From Paracoccus beibuensis (lineage in GTDB: Bacteria > Pseudomonadota > Alphaproteobacteria > Rhodobacterales > Rhodobacteraceae), in contig NZ_JAOTBD010000005.1 of the NCBI RefSeq assembly GCF_026162625.1, positions 111,400 through 175,399 of the forward strand: DNA of 64,000 nucleotides, written 5' to 3'. The position numbers and the translations under genes were made by a program. Under the pieces are notes generated by a model, which saw only the letters and a program-made list of their open reading frames with translations, did not search any database and was not told the DNA's origin. The number at the start of each line of letters is the position of its first letter. Position 1 is the first letter of the stretch. Shown in pieces: positions 28,448-38,606 of the stretch.

Positions 28448-28507
28448 CTTCTTCCTCCTTGGTCGCGCAGAGGCTGCGACAGCCAGGGGGGAATGACAAC
28501 CGTTCCG

Positions 28508-29815
28508 TCAGCTTTCGCGGAAGGCGCGGTTGAAGTAGTCGGCCAGGGGCTTTACCAGATAGGCCATCGGGCTGCGTTCGCCGGTCTGGATATAGACCTC
28601 GACGGGCATGCCGGGGACCAGGTCCAGGCTGCCCAGCTTGCTCAACTCTTCCGGCGGGATGGACACCTCGGCGCGGTAATAGGGGGTGCGGGTCGCCTCG
28701 TCCATCAGCGCATCGGCCGAGATGCGGTCCAGCCGGCCGTCGATTTCCGGCGTCGTCCGCGACGAGAAGGCCGAGAAGCGCAGCACGACCGGCTGGCCGA
28801 TCTGGATCTCGTCGATGTTGATCGTCGAGACACGCGCGCCGATCACCAGCGGGCGGTCCTGCGGGATCAGATAGAGCAGCGGGTCCGCCGGCCTGACGAC
28901 CGATCGGGGCGTAGTGACCTGCATGTTGTAGACTACGCCGGACACGGGTGCCCGGATCTCCAGCCGGCTGATCTGTTCCAGCAGGCTGCGGCGGCGTTCG
29001 GCCAGTTCCAGTTCCCGATAGCCGAGGTCGCGAAGTTCGGTTTCCGCCTGCTCGCGGCGCTCGGCCGTCAGGCGCAGGCGCTGGATCTCCAACTCGGTCT
29101 GGCGGATCAGCGCCGCCGCGCGCTCGGCCTGCAGCGCCCCCAGCTGACCGTCCAGCCGCGCGGCCTCGCGTTCGAGGCCCAGGACGCGCGAGGCCTGCGC
29201 CAGGCCGCGGTCCAAAAGGCTCTGCTGGTCGGCAAGCTCTTGGCCGATCAGCTCTCGCTGCGTGGCCAGCGCCTCGATCTGGGCATCGATCCCTTCGACC
29301 TCGGCATCGACCTGCTCGGTCTGCTTGGTCAGCTGGTCCAGCGACTGCCGCAGTGTCAAGAGACGGGTTTCGAACAGGCTCGACTGCCCGGCCATCAGGT
29401 CCTTCAGTTCTCCTGAATCCGCGGCCGCTTCGACCAGAAGCGGCGGGAAGGTGATCTCGTCGGCATCGGCGCGCTCGGCCTCCAGCCGACCGCGGCGGGC
29501 GAGGATCTCGAAATACTGGCCTTCGACGATGGTATGTTCGGTCTGCAGCAGCGTGCCGTCCAGCGACAGCAGAAGATCGCCCGCCTCGACCGACTCGCCC
29601 TCGGACACGGCGATGGTCTCGACCACGCCGCCGTCGGGGTGCTGCACGATCTGGCGCTGCTGCTCGACTTCGACCTGCCCGGTGGCGACGACGGCGCCCG
29701 AGATCTGCGTGGCCATGGCCCAGGCCACGAAGCCGCCGACCAGGACGATCACGGCGACCAGCCCCGCGATGATCGGGCCTCGCACCGGCCAGCGGTTGTC
29801 GCCCGCCGCGCTCAT
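28508..29815 (-). CDS. HlyD family type I secretion periplasmic adaptor
   Basis: A 435-residue membrane fusion protein. One transmembrane helix near the start (GPIIAGLVAVIVLVGGFVAW), a lipoyl-like half (VATGQVEVEQQRQIVQHPDGGVVETI), a long coiled-coil region of about 150 residues rich in Gln, Glu, Leu and Arg, then the second lipoyl half (LEIRAPVSGVVYNMQVTTPRSV) and a beta-barrel C-terminus with PGMPVEVYIQTGERSPMAYL. This is the classic PrtE/HlyD layout. It overlaps the ABC gene by 4 bp (ATGA). No outer-membrane TolC gene or protein substrate is near. Confidence 0.92.
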   Translation of the reverse strand: MSAAGDNRWPVRGPIIAGLVAVIVLVGGFVAWAMATQISGAVVATGQVEVEQQRQIVQHPDGGVVETIAVSEGESVEAGDLLLSLDGTLLQTEHTIVEGQYFEILARRGRLEAERADADEITFPPLLVEAAADSGELKDLMAGQSSLFETRLLTLRQSLDQLTKQTEQVDAEVEGIDAQIEALATQRELIGQELADQQSLLDRGLAQASRVLGLEREAARLDGQLGALQAERAAALIRQTELEIQRLRLTAERREQAETELRDLGYRELELAERRRSLLEQISRLEIRAPVSGVVYNMQVTTPRSVVRPADPLLYLIPQDRPLVIGARVSTINIDEIQIGQPVVLRFSAFSSRTTPEIDGRLDRISADALMDEATRTPYYRAEVSIPPEELSKLGSLDLVPGMPVEVYIQTGERSPMAYLVKPLADYFNRAFRES

Positions 29816-31563
29816 GCGACGCCGCCCTTCTGTCCACCCGACTGCGCCTTGAGGATCTGGGCCGAGTTCTGCACCATCTGTTCCAACACCTTGTCGCGGG
29901 GCCCGAAGGCGCGCCTCTGGCCGCCCTCCAGCACCAGCAGGTTTTCGCATTCGTTGATCGCGGCGGGGCGGTGGGCCATGATGACCACCGCGCCGCCCTG
30001 CGCCTTCAGCCGCCGGATCGCCTGGTTCAGCGCCTCGGAGCCTTGGTTGTCCAGGTTCGAGTTCGGCTCGTCCAACACCAGCAGCACCGGGTCGGGGTAA
30101 AGCGCGCGGGCCAGGCCAATGCGCTGGATCTGGCCGCCCGACAGCCGCCCGGCGGTCTGGCTGATGCGCGTGTCATAGCCCTGCGGCAGGTCCAGGATCA
30201 TCTGGTGGGCGGCCGCCGCCTGCGCGGCACGGACGACGCGATCGGGATCGGGATTCTCCGCAAGGCGCGCGATGTTCTGGGCGATGGTGCCGTCAAACAG
30301 CGTCACCTGCTGCGGCAGGTATCCGATGAGGCTGCCCAGGACGTCCGGATGGAACTGGTCCAGCGTCGCCCCGCCAAGGCGGATGCTGCCCGCGCCCACC
30401 GGCCAGGCACCGATCAGCGCCCGCGCCAGCGTCGACTTGCCCGCCCCCGACGGGCCGATCACGCCAAGCGCCGTGCCCGGTGGGATACCGAAGCTGACGC
30501 CGCGCAGCGTGGCGTTCGAGTCGCCGGGGGGCGCGACGGACAGGTTGCGAACCTCCAGCCGCGCCTCGGGGCGGGGCAGGGCGGTGCGTGCGGCGTCCGG
30601 CGCGTGGCGGGACAGAAGCCCGCCAAGACGCGCCCAACCGTCCTGTGCGGCCTGCACCGCCGGCCAGCCGCCGACCAACTGGTCGACCGGCGCCAGGGCA
30701 CGTCCCATCATGATCGAGCTTGCGATCATCGCCCCCGGCGTCAGTTCCTGGCGCAGCACCAGCCAGGCACCCGCGGCCAGCATTGCGCTTTGCAGGAACA
30801 GGCGGAAGCTGCGGGAAAACACGCTGAAGCCCGACGACAGGTCGCCCGCCCTGACCGAATCGTCCTGTGCCTGCGCACGGGCGCGCCGCCAACGGGCGAA
30901 GGTCGCCCCGCGCATCCCCAGCGCGCCGATGACCTCGCCTTCATCGCGGTAGAGGTCCGCCATCCGCTGCGCCTGCGCGCCGGCCTGCGCCGACCCCTGA
31001 AGCGGAGCCTTGGTCAGGACGCGGTTGGCGATGGTGGTCGCAACCAGGATCGCGCCGCCCGCCGTCGCGACCACCCCCAGAAGCGGGTGAAAGATGAAAA
31101 CCGCCCCCAGGAACAGCGGCGCCCAGGGCAGGTCGAAGAACGCCAGCGTCACGGGTGACCCCAGCAGCCGCTGGACTGCGTCCAAGTCGCGCATCCCGCC
31201 CGCGGCGGCGGCCGATTCGTCGCCCCGCAGCGCGCCTTCGCGCAGGGCGGCGCTGAAGACGCGCCCCTCCATCCGGTCCTGGAAACGCGCGGCGATGCGC
31301 TGCATCACGCGGTTGCGGATCAGGTCGACGACGCCCATCAGCAGGAACAGGAAGACGACCAGGATGAACAGCGCCGTCAGGGTCTCGGTGCTGCGCGAGG
31401 CCAGCACCCGGTCATAGACCTGCAGCATGAAGAGCGGGCCCGTCAGCATCAGCAGGTTCACCACGGCCGAAAAGACCGCAACCGCCACGAACAGCCGCCA
31501 GCCGGCGGCGCGGGCCGCACGCAGTTCCCTCGCCCCGTCGTGAAGTGTCGCACCTCGGACCAT
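29812..31563 (-). CDS. type I secretion ABC transporter (PrtD-like)
   Basis: A 583-residue fused permease-ATPase of the PrtD type. Six transmembrane segments lie in about residues 20-300. The nucleotide-binding domain contains IGPSGAGKSTLARALIG (Walker A, about residue 370), RLSGGQIQRIGLARALY (signature) and VLLVLDEPNSNLDN (Walker B). No N-terminal peptidase domain is present, so it should export a protein with a C-terminal signal, for instance an RTX protein or a protease. The first gene of a two-gene unit, it is divergent from mlaA. Confidence 0.92.
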   Translation of the reverse strand: MVRGATLHDGARELRAARAAGWRLFVAVAVFSAVVNLLMLTGPLFMLQVYDRVLASRSTETLTALFILVVFLFLLMGVVDLIRNRVMQRIAARFQDRMEGRVFSAALREGALRGDESAAAAGGMRDLDAVQRLLGSPVTLAFFDLPWAPLFLGAVFIFHPLLGVVATAGGAILVATTIANRVLTKAPLQGSAQAGAQAQRMADLYRDEGEVIGALGMRGATFARWRRARAQAQDDSVRAGDLSSGFSVFSRSFRLFLQSAMLAAGAWLVLRQELTPGAMIASSIMMGRALAPVDQLVGGWPAVQAAQDGWARLGGLLSRHAPDAARTALPRPEARLEVRNLSVAPPGDSNATLRGVSFGIPPGTALGVIGPSGAGKSTLARALIGAWPVGAGSIRLGGATLDQFHPDVLGSLIGYLPQQVTLFDGTIAQNIARLAENPDPDRVVRAAQAAAAHQMILDLPQGYDTRISQTAGRLSGGQIQRIGLARALYPDPVLLVLDEPNSNLDNQGSEALNQAIRRLKAQGGAVVIMAHRPAAINECENLLVLEGGQRRAFGPRDKVLEQMVQNSAQILKAQSGGQKGGVA

Positions 31564-31711
31564 GATGTTGCCTTGAACTTTGCTGCGATCGGCAGGGCCA
31601 TGTTGCTGGCAAGCGACAGGGCTTGCCTCGATTCCGCGCGGAACATATCACCAAGGTCAGGCAATGACACCCTCTCTGCCTCAAAGCAGGCACGGAAAGG
31701 CCAGGATACAC

Positions 31712-32500
31712 GTGGATTGGTTACCATCTCGCCGGGCGCCGCTCTGGCTTCTGCTGGGGGCGCTTGCCGCGGCGGGATGCGCGTCGCAGCCGGTCCAGCG
31801 CGACGGAGTGTCGATCAGCGACCCCTACGAGGCGCAGAACCGCCGCGTCCACGCCTTCAACAAGGCGCTGGACGCGCAGGTGATCGGCCCGGTCGCGAAC
31901 CGCCTGAAAGGCAAGGGCGACGCGCCGCGCGATCCCGATGCGCCGATCGGGCCGCTGCAGATGGTGATCAACGCTGGTCGCAACCTGTCGCTGCCGGTCA
32001 AGGTGGTGAACGGGCTGCTGCAGGGGCGGCCGGGGAACGCCGGCCAGAACCTGACGCGCTTCGCGGTGAACACCACGCTTGGCCTTGGCGGCCTGTTCGA
32101 CCCGGCCGCGGACGGCTTCGGCGTGACCGAGCGCGATACCGACTTCGGCGAGACGCTGGCGGTCTGGGGCGTCCCCGAGGGGGCATACCTGGAATTGCCG
32201 GTGCTGGGCCCCTCGACCCAGCGCGACGCGGTGGGGCAGGTGGTCGACCTGCTGATCAACCCCCTCTACCATGTGCTGGATGGCGGCGAATCCGCGGCGG
32301 TCTTCGGGCTGCGCGTCGCCTCAAAAGCCGGTGATCGGGCGCGCTTCGGGGACAGCGTGGATGGTATCCTGCAGGGAAGTGCGGATAGCTATGCGCAATT
32401 GCGGCTCATCTGGCTGATGAACCGCCGCCATGACCTGGGAGAAGAGCGTGCCGAATATGATCCCTACGACGATGCCGCGATCGACCCTTATGCCGAATGA
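31712..32500 (+). CDS. mlaA: MlaA (VacJ) family lipoprotein
   Basis: A 262-residue outer-membrane lipoprotein that removes misplaced phospholipids from the outer leaflet. The signal ends in AAGC with Cys at residue 23; the mature part begins SISDPYEAQNRRVHAFNKALD, and contains NLTRFAVNTTLGLGGLFDPA and DFGETLAVWGVPEG, all typical MlaA blocks. I choose the GTG at 31712, which gives a short signal peptide and has AGGA 5 bases upstream; the ATG at 31664 adds 16 residues and is the alternative. It overlaps the mlaC-like gene by 11 bp. Confidence 0.9.
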   Translation: MDWLPSRRAPLWLLLGALAAAGCASQPVQRDGVSISDPYEAQNRRVHAFNKALDAQVIGPVANRLKGKGDAPRDPDAPIGPLQMVINAGRNLSLPVKVVNGLLQGRPGNAGQNLTRFAVNTTLGLGGLFDPAADGFGVTERDTDFGETLAVWGVPEGAYLELPVLGPSTQRDAVGQVVDLLINPLYHVLDGGESAAVFGLRVASKAGDRARFGDSVDGILQGSADSYAQLRLIWLMNRRHDLGEERAEYDPYDDAAIDPYAE

Positions 32501-33089
32501 CCGGCGCGGGTTCCTGCGCGGTTTGGCCCTGACGGGTGCGGTGGCCGCAATGCCGTGGCGGGCCTTCGCGCTGGATGCAGGCGGCGCGCGCGCGCTGATC
32601 GACCGGTCCCTGGGCGAGGTCTATCAGGTCATCAACTCGGGGCAGCCGGCCCCACAGATGTACCAACAGTTCGAGGCGACTTTCGCCCGCTACGCCGATG
32701 TGGACGTGATCGCTCGATCGGCGCTGGGTCCGGCGGCGCGACAGGCCGGAGCGGCCGAGTTCGCAGCCTATCGGCAGGCGTTCCAGGGCTATATCGGCCG
32801 CAAGTACGGCAAGCGCTTCCGCGAGTTCATCGGCTCGCGGATCGAGGTTACGGGCGCCCGCCCGTTGAAGAGCTTCTATGCCGTGACCTCGGTCGCCTAC
32901 CTGAACGGGCGCGCGCCGATGGAGGTGGAATGGCATGTCTCGGACCGCTCGGGGCAGGACCTGTACTTCAACATCATCATCGAGGGCGTGAACATGCTGG
33001 CCAGCGAACGGGCCGAAATCGCGGCCATGCTGGCCCGCCGGCAGGGCGACCTTGCGGCGCTGACCGCGGACCTTCAGCAGGCAGGCTGA
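32490..33089 (+). CDS. MlaC (Ttg2D)-like periplasmic phospholipid-binding protein
   Basis: A 199-residue exported protein. The N-terminus NDRRGFLRGLALTGAVAAM carries an RRxFL pattern, so export by the Tat route is likely. The mature part (ALIDRSLGEVYQVI; VIARSALGPAARQAGAAEFAAYRQAFQGYIGRKYG, then FYFNIIIEGVNML-like LYFNIIIEGVNML) matches the MlaC fold, which carries phospholipids between outer-membrane MlaA and the inner-membrane MlaFEDB. The start overlaps the mlaA end by 11 bp. The inner-membrane Mla genes are not in the window. Confidence 0.88.
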   Translation: MPNDRRGFLRGLALTGAVAAMPWRAFALDAGGARALIDRSLGEVYQVINSGQPAPQMYQQFEATFARYADVDVIARSALGPAARQAGAAEFAAYRQAFQGYIGRKYGKRFREFIGSRIEVTGARPLKSFYAVTSVAYLNGRAPMEVEWHVSDRSGQDLYFNIIIEGVNMLASERAEIAAMLARRQGDLAALTADLQQAG

Positions 33090-33204
33090 CACCGCGGAAC
33101 CGGCGCAGCCGCCAGGTGGTTGTAGGGAGCGCGCGGCACTGGTGAACGCCTGCATGGCAATTCCGAGCCAGCGAAGAGAATGGATCATTGACTACCGCGC
33201 GCGG

Positions 33205-33234
33205 AAGCCCCGCCCGAACATTCGGACGGGGCTT
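33205..33234. terminator. bidirectional stem-loop terminator
   Basis: A long inverted repeat (AAGCCCCG at 33205-33212, CGGGGCTT at 33227-33234, with an inner CCGAA/TTCGG stem and one mismatch) lies between the convergent MlaC-like gene and the penicillin-binding protein gene. The outer TT/AA ends give short U-runs on both strands. It would end both transcripts. Confidence 0.7.
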
Positions 33235-33256
33235 TCACTTGACGTCCAGCATGGCG

Positions 33257-35530
33257 TCAGTTGCCGCCCAGGATCCCGTTCAATGCCCGGCTGAGCGCAT
33301 CTTCCGAGTCGGCGCCGACGCTGTCGCCTGGGGTCTGCGGTGCCCCCACCTCGGTCGGTGCCGTGACGACGCGGCCGGTGCGTTCGGCCTCGACCCCGTC
33401 CATGACGCCGGCCAGCGCCGCCGCCAGCGGATCGTCGGCCGAGCCGCTGGTCACCACCCGCGGCGTCGAGCCGCCCTGCGACATGATGATGCCGCTGCCA
33501 TCGGGCGACACGGTGGACAGGGCCAGCTCGGGCAGGTCCTTGTGGATCTCGGACATGACGGCCTGCCATATCTCGGCCGGAAGGCCGCCGCCGGTGACGC
33601 CCGACAGGGGCGTGTTGTCGTCATAACCCATCCAGACGCCGGTGACGTATTGCTCGGTGAAGCCCACGAACCAGGCGTCGCGATAGCTGCTGGTGGTGCC
33701 GGTCTTGCCCGCCGTTGGACGCGAACCCAAGCTGGCGCGGCGGCCGGTGCCGTCCTGAATGACCTTCTGCATCATGTAGATCAGCTGCCCCGCCGCGCGC
33801 TGGCTGATGACCCGCTGGCCCAGGCCGCCCGACTGACCCATCAGCGGGCGTTCATCGCCCTTCATGGTCAACTCGACCAGGCCGTAGGGCAGGACCGAGG
33901 TGCCGCCGTTCCGGATGCCCGCATAGGCGCCGGTCAGTTCCAGCAGCGTCGCCTCGGACGCGCCGAGGCCGAGCGACGGGCTGCGGGTCAGGTTGCTGAC
34001 GATGCCGAAGTCATGGGCGATGCGGATCACCTCGTCCCGGCCCACGGCTTCCTGCAGGCGGATGGTGGCGGTGTTCAGCGACTGCGCCAGCGCGGTCGTC
34101 AGCGACACCGGCCCGCGATAGGTGCGGGTATAGTTCTGGGGCGACCAGTTCTTTCCGCCGGGGATGCGGATTGTCAGCGGCGCGTCCTGCACCTGGTCGC
34201 CGGGCCCATATCCCGCCTCCAGTGCGGCGGCGAAGACGAAGGGCTTGAAGCTGGACCCGGTCTGGCGCTTGGCCTGGGTCGCGCGGTTGAAGGCGCCGTT
34301 CACCGTCGTGTCGCGCCCGCCCAGCATGGCGCGCACGGCACCATCGGCCGACATGACGACGACCGCGGCCTCGACGTCCGAACCGTCCTTCAGCTTTTCG
34401 TCGAAAACCCGCTTCAGCGCGCGTTCGGCGGCGCGCTGGATGCCCTGGTCCAAGGTCGTCCTGATCGTGACGTCCTCGGTCGTTTCGCTGGTCAGGAAGC
34501 CGGGACCGGACTCCATCAGCCAGTCGGCGAAGTAGCCGCCGGCGCGTGCTGTGGCCGCCTGCGACAGGGTCGCGGGATTGGCGCGGCCCTCGGCGGTCTC
34601 GGCCGGAGTCAGATAGCCTTCCTCTCCCATCAGGCCCAGGATCACGTTGGCGCGTTCCTGGCTGCGCTGAAGGTTGGCGGTCGGCGCGTAATAGCTGGGC
34701 GCCCGCAGCAGGCCCGCCAGCATCGCCGATTCCTGCGCGTTCACCTGAGAAGCCGGCTTGTTGAAATACCGCTGGCTGGCGGCCTCGAATCCGCGCGCGC
34801 CGGCGCCCAGGTACGACCGGTTCATGTAGATGTTGAGGATGTCGTCCTTGCTGTACTTCGCCTCCATCGCGAAGGCATAGGGAACTTCCTTGATCTTGCG
34901 CCAGACGCCGCCGGACCGGCAATCGGCCTCGAACTCGGCCTCGTCGGCGAAACGGGTCGGGTCGAACGTGTCGCCCAGGCACAGCAGTTTCGCGACCTGC
35001 TGGGTGATGGTCGAACCGCCGTTGCCCTCCAGCGGGCCACGGCCGGCGGCAAGGTTGATGCGGATGGCGCTGGCGATGCCGCGCGGGCTGACGCCGAGAT
35101 GGCGGAAAAAGCGCCGGTCCTCGGTCGAGATCACGGCCTCTTTCAGCACGGGCGCGATATCCTTGCTGCGCACGGCCCCGTAGGTTTCGCCCCGCCAGGC
35201 GAAGACGTTGCCGTCGTGGTCCAGCATGGTGACGCTTCCGCGCGCGCGACCATCGAACAGATCCTCGGCCTCGGGCAGGCTGACATAGAAATACGCCGTC
35301 GCCGCCCCGATGATCAGCGCCACCACCATGGCAAGCCGCCAGATCGATCCCCAGACGACCCTCCAGATCAGCGCGACGAAGCCAGCGATCCAGCCGAAGA
35401 TGCCCACGCGACGCGGCTTGCGGTGCCGGCGGACCTTTCGCGGCTTTGTCGGCGTGGCCGGTGGCGTGCTGCGCTTGTCGGCAACAGGGCTTTTGCCCGT
35501 GCGGGGCGGGGTGCCGGTCGGTCTTTTCAT
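33257..35530 (-). CDS. class A penicillin-binding protein (PBP1A family)
   Basis: A 757-residue bifunctional peptidoglycan synthase. A basic, Pro-rich cytoplasmic tail (1-45) precedes one transmembrane helix (about 60-80). The GT51 glycosyltransferase has ISTEDRRFFRHLGVSP (catalytic Glu, about residue 137) and GNGGSTITQQVAKLL; the transpeptidase has the SxxK motif in TGSSFKPFVF (about residue 428), SLNTA as SxN, and KTGTTSSYRDAWF as KTG box. The tail after about 690 is low-complexity. It is convergent with the MlaC-like gene and divergent from amt. Confidence 0.93.
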   Translation of the reverse strand: MKRPTGTPPRTGKSPVADKRSTPPATPTKPRKVRRHRKPRRVGIFGWIAGFVALIWRVVWGSIWRLAMVVALIIGAATAYFYVSLPEAEDLFDGRARGSVTMLDHDGNVFAWRGETYGAVRSKDIAPVLKEAVISTEDRRFFRHLGVSPRGIASAIRINLAAGRGPLEGNGGSTITQQVAKLLCLGDTFDPTRFADEAEFEADCRSGGVWRKIKEVPYAFAMEAKYSKDDILNIYMNRSYLGAGARGFEAASQRYFNKPASQVNAQESAMLAGLLRAPSYYAPTANLQRSQERANVILGLMGEEGYLTPAETAEGRANPATLSQAATARAGGYFADWLMESGPGFLTSETTEDVTIRTTLDQGIQRAAERALKRVFDEKLKDGSDVEAAVVVMSADGAVRAMLGGRDTTVNGAFNRATQAKRQTGSSFKPFVFAAALEAGYGPGDQVQDAPLTIRIPGGKNWSPQNYTRTYRGPVSLTTALAQSLNTATIRLQEAVGRDEVIRIAHDFGIVSNLTRSPSLGLGASEATLLELTGAYAGIRNGGTSVLPYGLVELTMKGDERPLMGQSGGLGQRVISQRAAGQLIYMMQKVIQDGTGRRASLGSRPTAGKTGTTSSYRDAWFVGFTEQYVTGVWMGYDDNTPLSGVTGGGLPAEIWQAVMSEIHKDLPELALSTVSPDGSGIIMSQGGSTPRVVTSGSADDPLAAALAGVMDGVEAERTGRVVTAPTEVGAPQTPGDSVGADSEDALSRALNGILGGN

Positions 35531-35896
35531 GCGTCGGGTGCCTGCGTGACTGCCATGCCGGTTGATCCGGCCAGAATTGGGGCAACCCTACAGCAAGATG
35601 CGCCGCAGGGGAATTGGGGTGACCAATCCGTGATCCCGCGTCGGCGGCGCGTCGCGACCGGCGCTGCTGACCGCCTTGAGGGCAGGTTGCACAGGCTGCG
35701 GGCATCTCCGCGCGGCTTTCGCGCAAACGCTGCCTGTTTCGCTGGCCATGCCATCAGAATTAGCCCGTTCAGCGGGCAGTTCCGGATTCCGGCCTGTCGT
35801 TGCCCCTGCGCGACTTTGCCCGGCGGACGGAATTGCTGATGAAAGGGGCGACAACAGCCGGTCCGGCGGCTGTGGCTTGATGCGAGGTTTAGACAC
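35531..35896. other. divergent spacer between PBP and amt genes
   Basis: A 366-bp stretch without a supportable gene. It must hold the promoters for the penicillin-binding protein (leftward) and amt (rightward). I found no convincing sigma-54 element and no glnK reading frame. An inverted repeat ACAGCCG (35854-35860) / CGGCTGT (35867-35873), loop of 6, lies 23 bp before the amt start and could form a leader hairpin. Confidence 0.4.
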
Positions 35897-37228
<1,332 letters not shown>

Positions 37229-37251
37229 TCCAAGGCCTCTTCCCGGAGAGG

Positions 37252-37280
37252 GGGCGGGTCGCGCAAGCGGCTCGCCCTTT
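37252..37280 (+). terminator. terminator after amtB
   Basis: An 11-bp stem with two G-T pairs (GGGCGGGTCGC / GCGGCTCGCCC) closed by a GCAA tetraloop at 37263-37266 is followed by TTT. It starts 23 bases after the amtB stop. The tetraloop and U-run make factor-independent termination likely. Confidence 0.7.
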
Positions 37281-37320
37281 CCCGTTCCGGAATGGGGTGC
37301 AACCAAGAAGACGGGAAGTG

Positions 37321-38322
37321 TCAGGCGACGCGGCTGACCACGAAATCCGCAAGGTCCGACAGCATCTCGCGGATCGGATGCGCCGGCAGGGCAGTCAGCG
37401 CGGCCTTGGCGCGCGCCGCATGGGCCAGCGCGTCGCGGCGCGCGGCTTCCATCGCGCCGTGGCGGGCCAGCAGGCTCAGCGCGTGGTCCAGGTCGCCGTC
37501 GCGCTGGTCACCGGCCTCGATGGTGCGCGACCAGAAGGCGCGCTCCTCGGCATCGGCCTTGGCGACGGCCTTGATGACGGGCAGGGTCAGTTTGCGTTCG
37601 CGGAAGTCGTCGCCGACGTTCTTGCCGATCATCTCGGTCGCGCCGCCGTAGTCCAGCAGGTCGTCGACGATCTGGAAGCTGATCCCCAGGGCGTCGCCGT
37701 AATCGAACAGCGCCTGCACCTGGTCGTCGGACGCGCCCGCGATGACGCCGCCGACTTCGGTCGCGGCGGAAAACAGCGCCGCCGTCTTGCCGCGCACGAC
37801 CTGCAGATAGATCGCCTCGTCCGTGGCAAGGTCCTGGGCCGCGGTCAGCTGCAGCACCTCGCCCTCGGCAATGGTGGCGCTGGCGTTGGAAAGAATTTCC
37901 AGCGTGCGCATGTTGCCGGGTTCGACCATCAGCTGGAAGCTGCGCGCGAACAGGTAATCCCCGACCAGCACGCTGGACTTGTTGTCCCACAGCAGGTTTG
38001 CCGTCGGACGCCCGCGCCGCTGGCGGCTTTCGTCCACGACATCGTCATGCAGCAGGGTGGCGGTGTGGATGAATTCCACCGTGGCGGCCAGGTGGATGTG
38101 ATGCGGCCCCGGATAGCCCAGCAGCTTGGCGGCGGCCAAGGTCAGCATCGGGCGCAGGCGCTTGCCGCCGGCCTCGATCAGATGGGCGGTCACCTCGGGG
38201 ATGCGGGGGGCGTGGCGGCTGGCCATCCGGTCGCGGATCAGCGCGTTCACCGCCTCCATCTCGGCGCCAAGGGCGTCGGAGAGAAGATCCAGCGGTTTGC
38301 GGACGTTTTCCTGCACAGTCAT
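37321..38322 (-). CDS. ispB: polyprenyl diphosphate synthase (ubiquinone side chain)
   Basis: A 333-residue trans-prenyltransferase. It condenses isopentenyl diphosphate into the long prenyl chain of ubiquinone, presumably decaprenyl, as Rhodobacteraceae use Q-10 (established knowledge). Both aspartate-rich boxes are visible: TATLLHDDVVDESRQRRG near residue 90 and FQIVDDLLDYGG near residue 216. GGKRLRPML near residue 52 binds the diphosphate. The gene is convergent with amtB and divergent from the DUF2007 gene. Confidence 0.93.
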   Translation of the reverse strand: MTVQENVRKPLDLLSDALGAEMEAVNALIRDRMASRHAPRIPEVTAHLIEAGGKRLRPMLTLAAAKLLGYPGPHHIHLAATVEFIHTATLLHDDVVDESRQRRGRPTANLLWDNKSSVLVGDYLFARSFQLMVEPGNMRTLEILSNASATIAEGEVLQLTAAQDLATDEAIYLQVVRGKTAALFSAATEVGGVIAGASDDQVQALFDYGDALGISFQIVDDLLDYGGATEMIGKNVGDDFRERKLTLPVIKAVAKADAEERAFWSRTIEAGDQRDGDLDHALSLLARHGAMEAARRDALAHAARAKAALTALPAHPIREMLSDLADFVVSRVA

Positions 38323-38396
38323 AGCCTACCCCGTGTCTGCGACATCGCATTGCCACGGGATCGACAAAATCGCAACCGCCGCTTAACGTCGCGTCC

Positions 38397-38606
38397 ATGA
38401 AAGAGCTTTTCCGCAGCAACGACCCCGTGCGCATGTCCGCCGCCACCAGCCTGCTGGAGGGCGAGGGGATCGCCACCTTTCCCATGGATCAGCACATGAG
38501 CGTGCTGGAAGGGTCCATCGGCGTGCTGCCGGCGCGGCTGATGGTCGCGGACCGCGACGAATTCATGGCCCGCGCCATCCTGCGCGACGCCGGGCTGGAT
38601 GACTGA
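38397..38606 (+). CDS. DUF2007 domain protein
   Basis: A 69-residue protein. It carries KELFRSNDPVRMSAATSLLEGEGI, and ARLMVADRDEFMARAILRDAGL, the usual DUF2007 pattern, an alpha/beta fold predicted to act in signal transduction without proof. Its ATG precedes a clear reading frame that overlaps the methyltransferase gene by 8 bp, so the two are translationally coupled. Confidence 0.85.
   Translation: MKELFRSNDPVRMSAATSLLEGEGIATFPMDQHMSVLEGSIGVLPARLMVADRDEFMARAILRDAGLDD

Noticed and set aside
32394..32403. Palindrome CGCAATTGCG similar to the mcd/phaAB dyad
   Set aside because: It lies within the mlaA coding region and lacks the central spacer, so a regulatory role is unlikely.
33188..35839. 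883-residue plus-strand frame opposite the penicillin-binding protein
   Set aside because: Antisense of a gene with all GT51 and transpeptidase motifs.
35531..35896. Sigma-54/NtrC promoter or glnK upstream of amtB
   Set aside because: I looked for a GG-N10-GC element with TGGCAC/TTGC spacing and for a PII frame and found neither.
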